Source: Caldivirga sp. MU80
GTDB taxonomy: Archaea > Thermoproteota > Thermoprotei > Thermoproteales > Thermocladiaceae
Direction: 5' to 3'
Length of the DNA stretch: 56,457 nt
Assembly: GCF_001663375.1 (NCBI RefSeq)
Contig: NZ_LCTF01000012.1
Coordinates: forward strand, 1-56,457
Below the pieces are notes generated by a model, which had not been told where the DNA came from, ran no database searches, and saw nothing but the letters and a program-made list of their open reading frames with translations. Position 1 is the stretch's first letter. The number at the start of each line of letters is the position of its first letter. Shown here piece after piece: positions 18,827-27,955 of the stretch. The position numbers and the translations under genes are program-made.

Positions 18827-18864
18827 AAAATGAAGGCTATAACCCCCTTTAATACTTACCGTCT

Positions 18865-19000
18865 CTCCGGAGGTGGTGGAGGCTTGTTGTCTCCACCGTC
18901 TGCTTCTCGACGGTCTCCCTGGGCCCCCTCACCGCAGCGACTCCCCACCCGTCGCCTAGGGTTCCTTGCCACTACGGATCTCGAGAACCCAGGGTCACTA
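18865..19000 (+). repeat. Dispersed repeat copy 2 (inverted relative to 1-145)
   Basis: Plus-strand counterpart of the repeat at the window start. Shared blocks are CCGTCTCTC-GGAGG, CTCGACGGTCTCCCTGGGCC, CCCTCACCGCAG and GGTTCCTTGCCACT, ending AACCCAGGGT. It lies between the Panacea-like gene and a TnpB-family relic. It has no reading frame. The two copies bracket about 18.7 kb in inverted orientation, so recombination between them would invert that block. Confidence 0.7.
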
Positions 19001-19130
19001 GTAAAAATGTTAGGTCGGGTTTATAAATCCAACTGGGATTGGTCATCAACGAAAATAAACGCCACAAATAATCATGAAAACCGAAACAGCCACATTTACA
19101 GTTTTTAGCTTTAGGTTAGCTGGCGGTTTC

Positions 19131-19285
19131 TCGCTCTTGAGGGGTGGGGTTTCCTTGGGGTTTTTGAGTTACCCTGCTTTCTCTGAGACTGCTAGATACT
19201 TCAACTAGGCTTCATAAATCCACCGCCATGAGACTCACGCAGTAAGGCAACCTAACCATAAAGGGCGAGACTTGCCGTCTGCTTT
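19131..19285 (-). mobile_element. Miniature TnpB-family relic C
   Basis: Read on the minus strand it has the 5' module (TCTCGCCCTTTATGG, then TGAGTCTCATGGCGGTGG and TTTATGAA) and the 3' module (GGGTAACTC, CCCCAAGGAAACCCCACCCC, TCAAGAGCGAG) also found in relics A and E. It is more diverged than A. It sits head to head with a TnpB C-terminal remnant on the other strand at 19289-19390. Confidence 0.6.
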
Positions 19286-19288
19286 ATC

Positions 19289-19390
19289 ATGAGATGCGCA
19301 AACTGCAGCTTCATGGATAATAAGGACAATATCCCACTGCACTGGGCAATAAAACACCTCACCACCCTAAAGGATGGAGCCTCCAACTAG
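19289..19390 (+). pseudogene. Remnant of a TnpB C-terminus
   Basis: A 33-codon open stretch encodes RCANCSFMDNKDNIPLHWA then IKHLTTLKDGASN. It aligns by eye with the end of TnpB/OrfB proteins, where a zinc-ribbon Cys pair (CxxC) is followed by D-R-D and a hydrophobic NI helix; here the RuvC-III Asp region is degraded. Too short to be functional. Confidence 0.55.
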
Positions 19391-19439
19391 GGTGATGTGT
19401 AGTTAAGTTTATAAGGGGATATATTTATTGGGAACGAAC

Positions 19440-19742
19440 ATGTCAACAATAGATGAGTTATATTCATTGATCAGGGACGGTAAATTACCTTACCCACCCC
19501 GATTAACTAAGTATGAGCTTGCCAAGATAATTGCGGTAAGGACAAGGCAGCTAATGGATGGTGCACCACCCCTAGTTAACCCCAAGGAATTGAGTACATC
19601 AGACCCCGTGGCCATAGCCACCGAGGAGTTGAAGAGAGGCCTGCTCCCATTCATAATAATAAGGAGGCTACCCAACAATAAGAGCGTTGAGTATTCACTT
19701 AGGGAGTTGCAGGAACTTGAGAATAAGGTTCTATCTTATTGA
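19440..19742 (+). CDS. rpoK: DNA-directed RNA polymerase subunit K (Rpb6/omega homologue)
   Basis: About 100 residues. LTKYELAKIIAVRTRQLMDGAPPLV followed by DPVAIATEELKRGLLPFIIIRRLPN is the Rpb6/omega core that clamps the RpoA chains. The frame could open at a TTG at 19428, but the ATG at 19440 lies about 28 bp behind TTTATAAGG, the spacing expected for a leaderless archaeal transcript. Single gene, with IS relics on one side and the glycoside hydrolase on the other. Confidence 0.92.
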   Translation: MSTIDELYSLIRDGKLPYPPRLTKYELAKIIAVRTRQLMDGAPPLVNPKELSTSDPVAIATEELKRGLLPFIIIRRLPNNKSVEYSLRELQELENKVLSY

Positions 19743-19775
19743 ATAACACTCAACGTAATTTTAATTAGGGTTACC

Positions 19776-21853
19776 TCATGGCTGCGGCAGGTCTGGTCTC
19801 CGCCTAAATACATTACCCAAGATTATCACTAGCACTATTACCAGGACAATAACCCCGATTATTAGAGCTGCAGTGGTTTGTTTAGTTAATACGTACCTTG
19901 CAACTGTCGATGTTAAGGTTATTGTTAATGTACTTACTTTCACCATAGTTGTGATTAAGGTGATTGTTGAGGTAACGGTGGTTGTAGTGGTGCTAACCGT
20001 TGTTGTGGTTGATGGCGGGCTAACGGTGAATATAGGCGCCATACTGGTTACACCCACCCCAGTTACTGATGGCACTGAGCCGTAGGTAGACATGGCGAAG
20101 GTTAAGTTAACGGATAATTGGTAGGACTCCCCACTCACAATCAACCCATTACACATTGTATATAGGTTTAGCACCAACGTGTAGCTATTGAACATGAGTT
20201 GGTAAAGTGGGAGCGTTAAGTTAACAGTGAAGTAGCCGTCCTTAATCCTAGCCTCACCAGCCCCTATTGACTCATAAACCAACCCATCACTGGTGAATGG
20301 GGCTCCAAATTCCGTCAGGTTAGTGTGCATCAACGCTAATGCGCTACAGCCGCTTAGGCGCGGTATCAACATACCACTTAGGCTTACTTTAAAAACGCCA
20401 CCATTATAGCCGTAGGTTGCTTTTATACTAGTTAAGTTAACCAGTAGGTGCATTGGCTTAATGGGTATTACGCCGACTAATACTGCACCCTGGGTGTAGT
20501 AGAAACCTAGGTTAAATGAGGCCATGCCGTCACTTGTTATGTTAAGCAGGTCACCACCATTGAGGTTAATGATGGCGTAGGTGCCATTAGGTAACCCAAG
20601 GGCCGTTAAATTAACATTAACGTGAAGCGCATTAATCGGATTGCCATAGTCGTTAAAGGATATGTAGGCTGAATTGGCGTTTACTATTGGGAACACCTCA
20701 ACTGAGGCATTTGTGGTTAAGACAGGTTCCTCAATATTCGGCAACACAGTGCCCAAACCGGTGGTTAACCAGGATGAGTCGTAGGGTATCAGAACGCCGC
20801 CACTGCCCCTCCACTTATTGATAATGCTCATGACCCCACTTGGTATGTATGATTCAGGAACCATAAGGATTAAGTACCTGTACCTCGATAGGTTAACTAG
20901 GCCTAGCTCTAATTCATCAGCGGTTACTATGTTGTACGGGTAGTATGCATATTCATCACCAACCTTAACTAGGCCTGTTGATATTAAGTAAGTCTCATCC
21001 TCAAGGTGCTTCCACTGGTTGTATGTTTCACCATACATTGTTACGTAGAGTACGGCTACACTGGTCTTTGGACGGCTACCGTTAATTAGCCTATATACCT
21101 CAGCCGCCATGGCGTTTAACTGGGTTGTTGGCCAAAACCAACTTAAACTCCTGATAAATACGTAGTAATCACCACCCATGAGCCATGGGTAACCGAGCAT
21201 TATGTGGGATACATACCTGCCGTAGTACGCACTGGTGCTGGGTACAGGTGTCCATTCCATCATTAAATGAACTCCATAGACACTGGCTAGGTTACTGAAG
21301 AAGATTGCGAACTTGGTGTGGTCAGCATCGTCAAGTACTATGGTTACGTTATATTTCCTCGCCAGTTGGAAGTATAATTCAGGCATTTGAAGACCATATA
21401 TGTCATCAATTGAGCCACCCCAGTAGAACAGGAGTATCCTATCGGGTCCTATGATACTCCTAATCGTGCCGAATAACTCACTGTAGGTTTCATTAATACT
21501 CCAGACCCTGAATAACTGGAAGTAGGGCCAATTACCCATGAAGGGTAATGATGGCGTTACATCGTTAAAGCTCCTATATGCCGTGTGCCACTGCAGGTTA
21601 AGCGCAGTAATGTTACCGCCATACGTCCTATTCAGATATAACCTAAACATTGCTACATCACTCTTGGCGTAACCAGTGGGTAAGCCTCCTACCCCAGGGC
21701 CCCAGTCATCATCAAGCCACCCATAGTCAATTAGTACACCTAGGAAGTTTGAGTAATTAACATACCTGCTAACCACGGTTTTAATGAAATCAAAGTAATA
21801 CCGCCTATCCGTCATGTTCCACCACGCCAATGCAGGCGGCGACATCCATGTTA
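19776..21853 (-). pseudogene. Secreted glycoside hydrolase (GH42/GH35-like), C-terminal part, cut by TnpB insertion
   Basis: About 690 residues, lacking the start of the TIM barrel, which is at 23461-23782. Segments such as DYGWLDDDWGPGVGG, NRTYGGNITALNLQWHTAYRSF and a later Rossmann-like domain (RPKTSVAVLYVTMYGET, then ADELELGLVNLSRYRYLILMVPES) fit GH42-like beta-galactosidases with a trimerisation domain. The C-terminus has a Thr/Ser-rich stalk (STTTTVSTTTTTV) and a final hydrophobic helix before RRRPDLPQP, i.e. an extracellular enzyme anchored to the membrane. The apparent ATG at 21845 is internal to the original gene. Probably inactive unless the element excises. Confidence 0.85.
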
Positions 21854-23460
21854 AGTCTCACCCCTTCTAGGGGTGGTGTTGCTTCTTAGAGTTTGTTTAA
21901 AGTTTTAGTCTATTGGTTGGTATTTTTGTTTCTGGTTATGTTTTAATTCCTCCTTTGCCTTGTGTTTTCTCGGTGCTTGGGTTGGTGCCTCCGGGAGGGG
22001 GTTCAATCTCTTTGGATGAGCCGGTGGGTCGATCACCCACTGTTTCCACCAACCCAGGCACACCTTCCTCCTCCACTCCTAAACTAAAGGGGAGTAGGAA
22101 ATTGAGAGATGAAAATATGCGCACTGTTAGGCTTAGGCTACTGCCTAGTGGTGCCCAGGAGAGGAAACTGTGGAGGATTGCTGATGCCACTGCTAGGCTT
22201 TGGAATGAGTTGAATTACACTAGGCTTATGCAGTTTAGGATGATGGGCAAAATAGACTTCAAAGGAACGGAGCATGAATTTTACCATAGGTATAAGAGTG
22301 TGTTGGGTGTGAATGCTGGGCAAGTCATAAGGTTGAATAACAGTGCCTGGAAATCATACTTCGAAACACTCAGGCTGTACAGGCAAGGCAAACTACCTAA
22401 ATTCATGGGTAAGCCTTCGCCTCCTGGCTTCTGGAAGGACAGGCTACTAGGCAGGAGGAAGCTAGTAATCCTGGTTAGGAACGATAGATATTACCTAGAG
22501 CCCACCAACGGTGGGGAGGGTTACTTGTTGCTTAAGGATTGGAATTTAAGGATCAAGTATACTGGTAGAATCAAGTGGTCTGGTAAACAGGGCACGTTGG
22601 TGATTAAGCTTGAGGGCAATAGGTGGTTCGCATACGTGCCGATCACTGTCGGTGAGAAGCCTGCTAGGAGTAACCCGAGGGGTTACGTGAAGGGGGTTTA
22701 CGATAGGGTGCAGATAAACAAGCCTAAGGGCACCAATAAGGCTTTCATTGACGTTGGTTTGAATAACCTATTCGCAGTGGCGTTTAATCACACCGACGTT
22801 GCTATTCTGATCAAGGGTTCGACGATTAAAGCTGAGTATTACTGGTGGAAGCGTGAAACCAAGACCTACCAGGCGATTAGGGATTGGTTGAGGAATCGTG
22901 GCTTCAAGACATGGCGCAAGTACCATGCATTCCACCTACATGCCAAGTATAAGCAACACGAGAGGCTTAGGCACTACTACAGGACAGCAATCAGATTTCT
23001 GGCAAAGACACTCCATGGAATGGGAGTCAACGAGGTATTCATCGGATACCCATACATGCTTAACCAAAACAATAGTAATGAGTATAATGCCAATATTTGG
23101 TGGTATGTAAAGATAATCAAGTGGTTGGGTGAGGTGCTGCAGGAATACGGGATAAGACTCAATGTGGTGAATGAATATGGGACTAGCAAACAATGCTCAA
23201 TATGCAATGCAAACCATGAAAACGGAAGAATCAAGAGAGGACTATACGTATGCCCAGTAACGGGCATAAAGATTAACGCAGACTTGAATGCTGCGAGAAA
23301 TATCGCAAAAAGAGCAGGCTACGAAACACCGATACCGAGAAAAATACTCAGCTACATAGTAACAAGCAATGGCGTGAAACCATTAACCCCCAAAGAGGGG
23401 GTAACTGTCGAGACCCCCACAGTGAAAAACCCCACCCCTCAAAAGGGCGGGAAGGGGGTC
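21854..23460 (+). mobile_element. IS200/IS605-superfamily element carrying tnpB only (IS1341-like)
   Basis: The left end begins GTCTCACCCCTTCTAGGGGT, a short hairpin directly behind TTA(A), and the right end finishes AAAAGGGCGGGAAGGGGGTC. There is no TnpA. Joining the flanks (21853 to 23461) restores an uninterrupted reading frame in the host gene, ...FFYSVLTWMSPPALAWW, without a target duplication, which is how this superfamily inserts. The boundary is ambiguous by one base because of a repeated A. The right end carries the conserved CGAGACCCCC and CCCCACCCCTCAAAAGGGCG hairpin expected to form the 3' part of the guide (omega) RNA. Confidence 0.88.
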
Positions 23461-23493
23461 ATACGGAGTAGAAGAACACCAGGATTACGTTGA
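22117..23493 (+). CDS. tnpB: RNA-guided nuclease TnpB
   Basis: About 458 residues from the ATG at 22117 (MRTVRLRLLPSG); the frame is open 68 codons earlier but that part belongs to the left-end DNA. RuvC motif I Asp is in AFIDVGLNNLFA; the zinc ribbon is CSICN...YVCP; the last RuvC Asp is in NADLNAARNI. The usual RuvC-II Glu site reads EVFIGYPYML, with Gly where Glu is expected, while a Glu precedes the zinc ribbon in VNEYGTSKQCS; this resembles the rearranged catalytic sites described for some TnpB lineages. The frame passes the element end and adds 11 residues from the interrupted host gene. TnpB cuts DNA guided by the right-end RNA and aids element retention. Confidence 0.92.
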   Translation: MRTVRLRLLPSGAQERKLWRIADATARLWNELNYTRLMQFRMMGKIDFKGTEHEFYHRYKSVLGVNAGQVIRLNNSAWKSYFETLRLYRQGKLPKFMGKPSPPGFWKDRLLGRRKLVILVRNDRYYLEPTNGGEGYLLLKDWNLRIKYTGRIKWSGKQGTLVIKLEGNRWFAYVPITVGEKPARSNPRGYVKGVYDRVQINKPKGTNKAFIDVGLNNLFAVAFNHTDVAILIKGSTIKAEYYWWKRETKTYQAIRDWLRNRGFKTWRKYHAFHLHAKYKQHERLRHYYRTAIRFLAKTLHGMGVNEVFIGYPYMLNQNNSNEYNANIWWYVKIIKWLGEVLQEYGIRLNVVNEYGTSKQCSICNANHENGRIKRGLYVCPVTGIKINADLNAARNIAKRAGYETPIPRKILSYIVTSNGVKPLTPKEGVTVETPTVKNPTPQKGGKGVIRSRRTPGLR

Positions 23494-23782
23494 GGCCAAG
23501 TGCCCTGGTGTAGTTCATGTAAGTGTCAAGCACCTTAAAGTCATACTCATTAGGTCCATACTCAACCGAACCCCAGGGAATGGTTAGGAAAACTGTGTTG
23601 TACCCAAGCTCCTTAATTGCCTTAAAGTAAGTGAAGTCATGGGGTAGGCCATTTGAGCCAAGATAAGGGACCTGAACAGACCAAATAACCGCATTACTAG
23701 CCATGGTGATTGCGCTTAGTGAAATTAGGATGACGATTGCTAATGGTAATGCCAGTTGGCTCCTGGTCGTTATGCACCTCAT
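23461..23782 (-). pseudogene. Secreted glycoside hydrolase, N-terminal part
   Basis: Encodes a signal peptide (LALPLAIVILISLSAITMAS) followed by the first strand-helix units of a TIM barrel: FKAIKELGYNTVFLTIPWGSVEYGPNEYDFK and LDTYMNYTRALGLNVILVFFYSV. This matches the start of GH42/GH35-type enzymes. It ends where the TnpB element begins, and continues in frame at 21853 if the element is removed. Promoter-side TTTAA sequences precede the ATG. Confidence 0.85.
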
Positions 23783-23913
23783 GCGTCTTAAATGTTTGAT
23801 TAAAGGTTTTTAAGCATTGGCTCACATTGATGATTCACCACCGTTAATTTCACAGCTAAATAACCATATCCTCAACGTTTAAAAAGTAGGTACTGCGAGC
23901 TGAGTGACGGGTT

Positions 23914-24894
23914 ATGGAATACGTTAACCTGGGTAACTCCGGTTTGAAAATCTCAAGAATATGCCTCGGCGCCATGCAGTTCGGCAATACTGCACCATGG
24001 ATGGTTGAACTTGATGGGGCCGTGAAGGTTTGGAAGAAGGCATGGGACCTAGGCATAAACTGCATAGACACAGCCAATGTTTACTCAAGGGGGAGGAGCG
24101 AGGAGATTGTGGGTGAGTTGGTTAAGGGTATGAGGGAGGACGTGGTGATAGCCACCAAGGTCTATGGTCAAATGGGGAATGGGCCAAATGACCGTGGCTT
24201 GTCCCGTAAGCATGTTATGTGGCAGGCCCGTGAATCGTTGAGGAGACTTAAGACTGATTACATAGACCTATACCAGATTCATAGGTGGGACTATGAAACA
24301 CCCATTGAGGAGACCCTATCCGCATTAACCGACTTAGTTCACCAAGGCCTGGTTAGATACATTGGAGCCTCGAGTATGTGGACGTGGCAATTCGCCAAGG
24401 CTATATTCATAGCTGAGATGAAGGGTTACGAGAAGTTCATCAGCATGCAGAACGTGTACAACTTGCTTTACAGGGAGGAGGAGAGGGAGATGATACCCTT
24501 CTGTAAGGCACACGGCATAGGTATAATACCCTGGAGCCCGACGGCGGCCGGCATATTAAGCGGTAAGTACTATAAGGATGGTAAGATAGTCGTCCCTGAA
24601 ACAGAGACCAGGGTTAGGCCAGGTACAGGTGACTATAGGATCTACGTTGAGCCCCCTGAAAACGCTGAGATACTTAGGAGGGTTATTGAGGTGGCCAAGA
24701 ATAAGGGCGCCACACCAACACAAATAGCCTACGCCTGGCTACTGCATAAGGGCGTCACGGCGCCTATAATAGGAACCACTAAGCCTGAGCATGTTGAGGA
24801 GGCTGTTGGTGCATTGGAGATTAAGCTAACCGACGATGAGATTAAGTACCTTGAGGAGCCGTATAAGCCTAAGCCTGTCTTTGGGCATAGGTAA
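23914..24894 (+). CDS. Aldo/keto reductase
   Basis: 326 residues, an NADPH-dependent TIM-barrel oxidoreductase. Catalytic residues are visible: Asp in CIDTANVYSRGRSEEIVG with Tyr next to it, Lys in VVIATKVYG, and His in IDLYQIHRWD. The NADPH-binding segment is IPWSPTAAGILSGKY and GTTKPEHVEEAVGALEIKLTDDE near the end. The family is close to YghZ/YajO-type reductases. TTTAAAAAG lies about 33 bp before the ATG. Monocistronic; substrate unknown. Confidence 0.93.
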   Translation: MEYVNLGNSGLKISRICLGAMQFGNTAPWMVELDGAVKVWKKAWDLGINCIDTANVYSRGRSEEIVGELVKGMREDVVIATKVYGQMGNGPNDRGLSRKHVMWQARESLRRLKTDYIDLYQIHRWDYETPIEETLSALTDLVHQGLVRYIGASSMWTWQFAKAIFIAEMKGYEKFISMQNVYNLLYREEEREMIPFCKAHGIGIIPWSPTAAGILSGKYYKDGKIVVPETETRVRPGTGDYRIYVEPPENAEILRRVIEVAKNKGATPTQIAYAWLLHKGVTAPIIGTTKPEHVEEAVGALEIKLTDDEIKYLEEPYKPKPVFGHR

Positions 24895-24928
24895 CGTTGA
24901 TACAGGGCCTACTCGATATTCGTATATT

Positions 24929-25483
24929 TCAATATTCATATATTTCATTTTCCCTAAACCAGTACCCTATTTCCCTCCTCGCCTCCTCAGGGCTATCACT
25001 GGCATGCACAATGTTCCTTATGGCCCTCTTCTCCCTATTAGCCAAGTCTGGGCTATCCACCGAGTAGTCACCCCTTATAGTACCCGGCTCAGCCTTATAG
25101 GGTAGTGTGCTACCAACCAGCTTCCTAACCACCTCAACGGCATGATTACCCTCAACCACCATTAGCACTATTGGGGACTCTGTCATGTAGTCCACTAGCC
25201 ACTTCTTAACAAGCCTACCAATCTCCACCGGGTCATCTGTACCCAATTCAGCCTTAGGGTCAATGCCCATCTCCTTATAGCTACCCAGGGTCTTATTACC
25301 CACGCTCTTAAACCAATCAGGGTTACTTGGGTAGAAGCCCTCAATCTGCTCCCTACTAGCCCAAACCATCTTAATAGCCACTATTTTCAATCCAACCCTC
25401 TCAAGCCTTGAAATAACCTCCCCAATCAACCCCCTCTTAACCCCATCAGGTTTAACTATCACAAGCGTCCTTTCAATGGTCAT
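24929..25483 (-). CDS. ndk: Nucleoside diphosphate kinase
   Basis: 184 residues. Catalytic His lies in RNIVHASDSPEEARREIGYWF; TLVIVKPDGVKRGLIGEV is the canonical N-terminus, and GTIRGDY precedes the active site. The protein is about 40 residues longer than the bacterial form owing to an insertion around NPDWFKSVGNKTLGSYKEMG, which is usual in Thermoproteales. It equalises NTP and NDP pools. A TTAAAAAAG promoter element lies about 25 bp before the ATG, so the mRNA is probably leaderless. Confidence 0.95.
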   Translation of the reverse strand: MTIERTLVIVKPDGVKRGLIGEVISRLERVGLKIVAIKMVWASREQIEGFYPSNPDWFKSVGNKTLGSYKEMGIDPKAELGTDDPVEIGRLVKKWLVDYMTESPIVLMVVEGNHAVEVVRKLVGSTLPYKAEPGTIRGDYSVDSPDLANREKRAIRNIVHASDSPEEARREIGYWFRENEIYEY

Positions 25484-25519
25484 AGGGGCGCTGTTATTAG
25501 TCTTTTTTAAGTTTAATCG

Positions 25520-26794
25520 TTACCTATCAGCCTCAGGCGGGAAGTAGCCCCATGACCCATATATTGCGGGTAGGTCCATTAACCTATAGCCCTTCAGGCT
25601 CTCCATGAATGGCCTTAGGTTGTACCAGGATGGGGTAATCATCCTGAGCCTATAAGGCACATTAGACTTTCCATCACTGACAAGGGAGTAGAGCAATGTA
25701 CCCCTCGCCGCCTCGGTTAACGTTGTTGCCTCACCCTCAGGTAGCGTTAGGCCTATTAGGAGCCTAAAGAGGTAATTCCTAATATCCTTAGCCACCCTCT
25801 CCCTCTCCTTCGGCGGCACCCTAGCCATTAACTTACTGCCTATCACAGGCCCCTCGGGTATGTTCTTCACGGCCTGCCTTATTATGTTTAGGCTCTGCCT
25901 AATCTCCTCAACCCTAACGAGGAACCTTGAGTATGCGTCACCTTCATCGGCCACTGGAACCTCCCACTCCAGTTGATCGTAGACTGCGTAGGGCCTAACC
26001 TTCCTGTTATCATACTCAACACCGCATGCCCTTAGGAATGGGCCAACGGCACCGAACCTTATGCACTCATCCTTGGTTAACACGCCTACACTCTTCATCC
26101 TGCTCACGGTGACGGGGTTCTTAGTGAATATGGTCCCCAACTCATCGATCTTCTTCTCTATGAAGAAGGTCATGTTGTATATGTACCTTAAGGTGTCTGG
26201 GTGTACATCCCACCTCACACCGCTTGGTATAACGAAGGATACGGTTATCCTAGCCCCCGTCATCCTGGCTAAGGCATCGACTATGAATTCCCTAAGCCCA
26301 AAACCCCACATGTAACCCGTGGAGTGGCCAAGGAAGACAGCTAAAATGCCTGTATCGTAAAGGTGGTCACCTATCCTACTCAACTCATCCATTATGACCC
26401 TCAGGTACTGCGCCCTGGGTGGAACGTCTAGTTGACCCAACTCCTCTATTGCCCTAACGTAACCATGATCCATTATGGATGATTCAGCTATTGTTGGACG
26501 CTCCACGAGTGGTATATTATGGACAAATAGCCTTGTTTCAGCCAACTTCTCCACAGCCCTATGTACATAACCTGGGTCAGGAATGGCCTCAACTATGTAG
26601 TCACCCTTCAGCCTCAGGATTATCCTCATGTGCCCACTACCCGGGTGGGCTGGGCCGATTAGGACTAGGTACTCGTCTGACCTGTAGACCTCCTCAACCA
26701 TATTCTTAGGGATCGGTAGGAAAAGTGACTTAACCTCAGTGGGTAACTCCACGGGTACGTTTATGGAGACCTCACGCTCACTCATCACCATCAC
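25520..26794 (-). CDS. nuoD: NADH dehydrogenase-like complex I, 49-kDa subunit (NuoD/FpoD-like)
   Basis: 424 residues. LIGPAHPGSGHMRIILRLKGDYIVEAIPDPGYVHRAVEKLAE matches the GPQHPATHG...G(H/Y)RG(M/V)EKLAE core of NuoD, the quinone-pocket subunit of complex I. DHLYDTGILAVFLGHST and EARGTLLYSLVSDGKSNVPYRLRMITPS (the second family signature region) follow; the last segment ends near SIDP-equivalent PAIYGSWGYFPPEADR. Overlaps the nuoBC fusion by 4 bp, third gene of a nuoA-nuoBC-nuoD run. The remaining subunits are not in the window. Confidence 0.92.
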   Translation of the reverse strand: MMVMSEREVSINVPVELPTEVKSLFLPIPKNMVEEVYRSDEYLVLIGPAHPGSGHMRIILRLKGDYIVEAIPDPGYVHRAVEKLAETRLFVHNIPLVERPTIAESSIMDHGYVRAIEELGQLDVPPRAQYLRVIMDELSRIGDHLYDTGILAVFLGHSTGYMWGFGLREFIVDALARMTGARITVSFVIPSGVRWDVHPDTLRYIYNMTFFIEKKIDELGTIFTKNPVTVSRMKSVGVLTKDECIRFGAVGPFLRACGVEYDNRKVRPYAVYDQLEWEVPVADEGDAYSRFLVRVEEIRQSLNIIRQAVKNIPEGPVIGSKLMARVPPKERERVAKDIRNYLFRLLIGLTLPEGEATTLTEAARGTLLYSLVSDGKSNVPYRLRMITPSWYNLRPFMESLKGYRLMDLPAIYGSWGYFPPEADR

Positions 26795-27912
26795 CTCTCA
26801 ACCACAACACCCTTTAGTGACGGTATCCTGTACTCCTTCCTAAGCGGGTACTTAACTGGTGTATCTGGGTCTAGCAGGAAGTTACTACCCATCCATGGGT
26901 TACCCTCAAACCACACGCCAAATAGGTCGTAGAGTTCCCTCTCCTGGTAATCAGCCCCAGGATATAGGTCAATTATTGACGGCACCTTAGCCTCATCCCT
27001 AGGCACATCGAAGTATATGGTCAATAGCACTGGCATGAGCTCCTTATTCATGTATGAGCCAAGCACGTACTCCATCCTAAAGACGCCAGCGTTAATGAGG
27101 TCTATGACGTTTATGGACTTAACGTGGTCAAAGCCCAGTTTAAAGGCTGACTCCACGGCTTCCCTAAGCCTACCCGCGCTGTCAAGCGTTATGCATAGAT
27201 CATTAACATTCCTGACCACGGCGTTCTTAACACCATTGCCTAAGGTTGATTTAAACCCATCCACCAGCTTTTGGCCTAACTCCCACTTAACATTGGGCAT
27301 CGGCTTGCAGACATTAATGTCCTTAATAAGCTCAAATTCAATCCTATGTGGCGGGTTCGGGGGTCTTTGGGGTTTATCTGGTTTAAGCTTTGTTAGGTCG
27401 AATTGACTGGGCCTAATGTTCGGCTTAACCTCTTTACCCTCAATTTTATCTTGAACCATCCTAATGGCCCTAATAACAGCCTCAGGGGTTGGCGGGCAAC
27501 CCATGACCCAGGCATCAACGGGTACAATATCGCTAACCCTAACGACGTGATATGAGTTCCAGAAGACACCACCCTCCATTGCGCAGGAGCCCATGGCTAT
27601 GACGAACTTTGGGTAGGGCATCTGCTCATAGGCCACCTTAACCACCTTAGCCATCTTCCTGGTCACGGTACCCTCAATTACTATCGCATTAGTTTGTCTC
27701 GGGCCGAATATGGGTAGGAACCCCCACCTCTCCGCATCATAACCAGGGGCTGACGTGTGGGCAAACTCAACACCGCAGCAGGCCGTGACCAGGTGGGCTG
27801 GCCATATGGAGAACTTGGTGCCCCAGCTGGCCCATGAGTCAGGGAGCAGTTTAATGTCTATCCCAATGGACTTTAACGTTATCTTTAATGTATTGACACC
27901 CGTATCACCCAT
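26791..27912 (-). CDS. nuoBC: Fused complex I subunits NuoB-NuoC
   Basis: 373 residues. Residues 1 to about 165 are NuoB, with the N2 cluster ligands in VTACCGVEF, MGSCAMEGG and VMGCPPTPEA. After a proline-rich linker (KPQRPPNPPHR) the C-terminal 160 residues are NuoC (30-kDa): LLTIYFDVPRDEAKVPSIIDLYPGADYQERELYDLFGV with the family signature ERELYDLFGVWFEGN. The two are usually separate genes; NuoCD and NuoBCD fusions are the familiar ones. The upstream gap to nuoA is about 43 bp. Confidence 0.92.
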   Translation of the reverse strand: MGDTGVNTLKITLKSIGIDIKLLPDSWASWGTKFSIWPAHLVTACCGVEFAHTSAPGYDAERWGFLPIFGPRQTNAIVIEGTVTRKMAKVVKVAYEQMPYPKFVIAMGSCAMEGGVFWNSYHVVRVSDIVPVDAWVMGCPPTPEAVIRAIRMVQDKIEGKEVKPNIRPSQFDLTKLKPDKPQRPPNPPHRIEFELIKDINVCKPMPNVKWELGQKLVDGFKSTLGNGVKNAVVRNVNDLCITLDSAGRLREAVESAFKLGFDHVKSINVIDLINAGVFRMEYVLGSYMNKELMPVLLTIYFDVPRDEAKVPSIIDLYPGADYQERELYDLFGVWFEGNPWMGSNFLLDPDTPVKYPLRKEYRIPSLKGVVVER

Positions 27913-27955
27913 AATTCCTCACGAACTGTTGAACTTGTTATATTTTTAAAAATTA

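Noticed and set aside
21913..22116. N-terminal 68-codon extension of TnpB
   Set aside because: It is Pro/Ser-rich, covers left-end hairpins, and the TnpB fold starts at MRTVRLRLLP.
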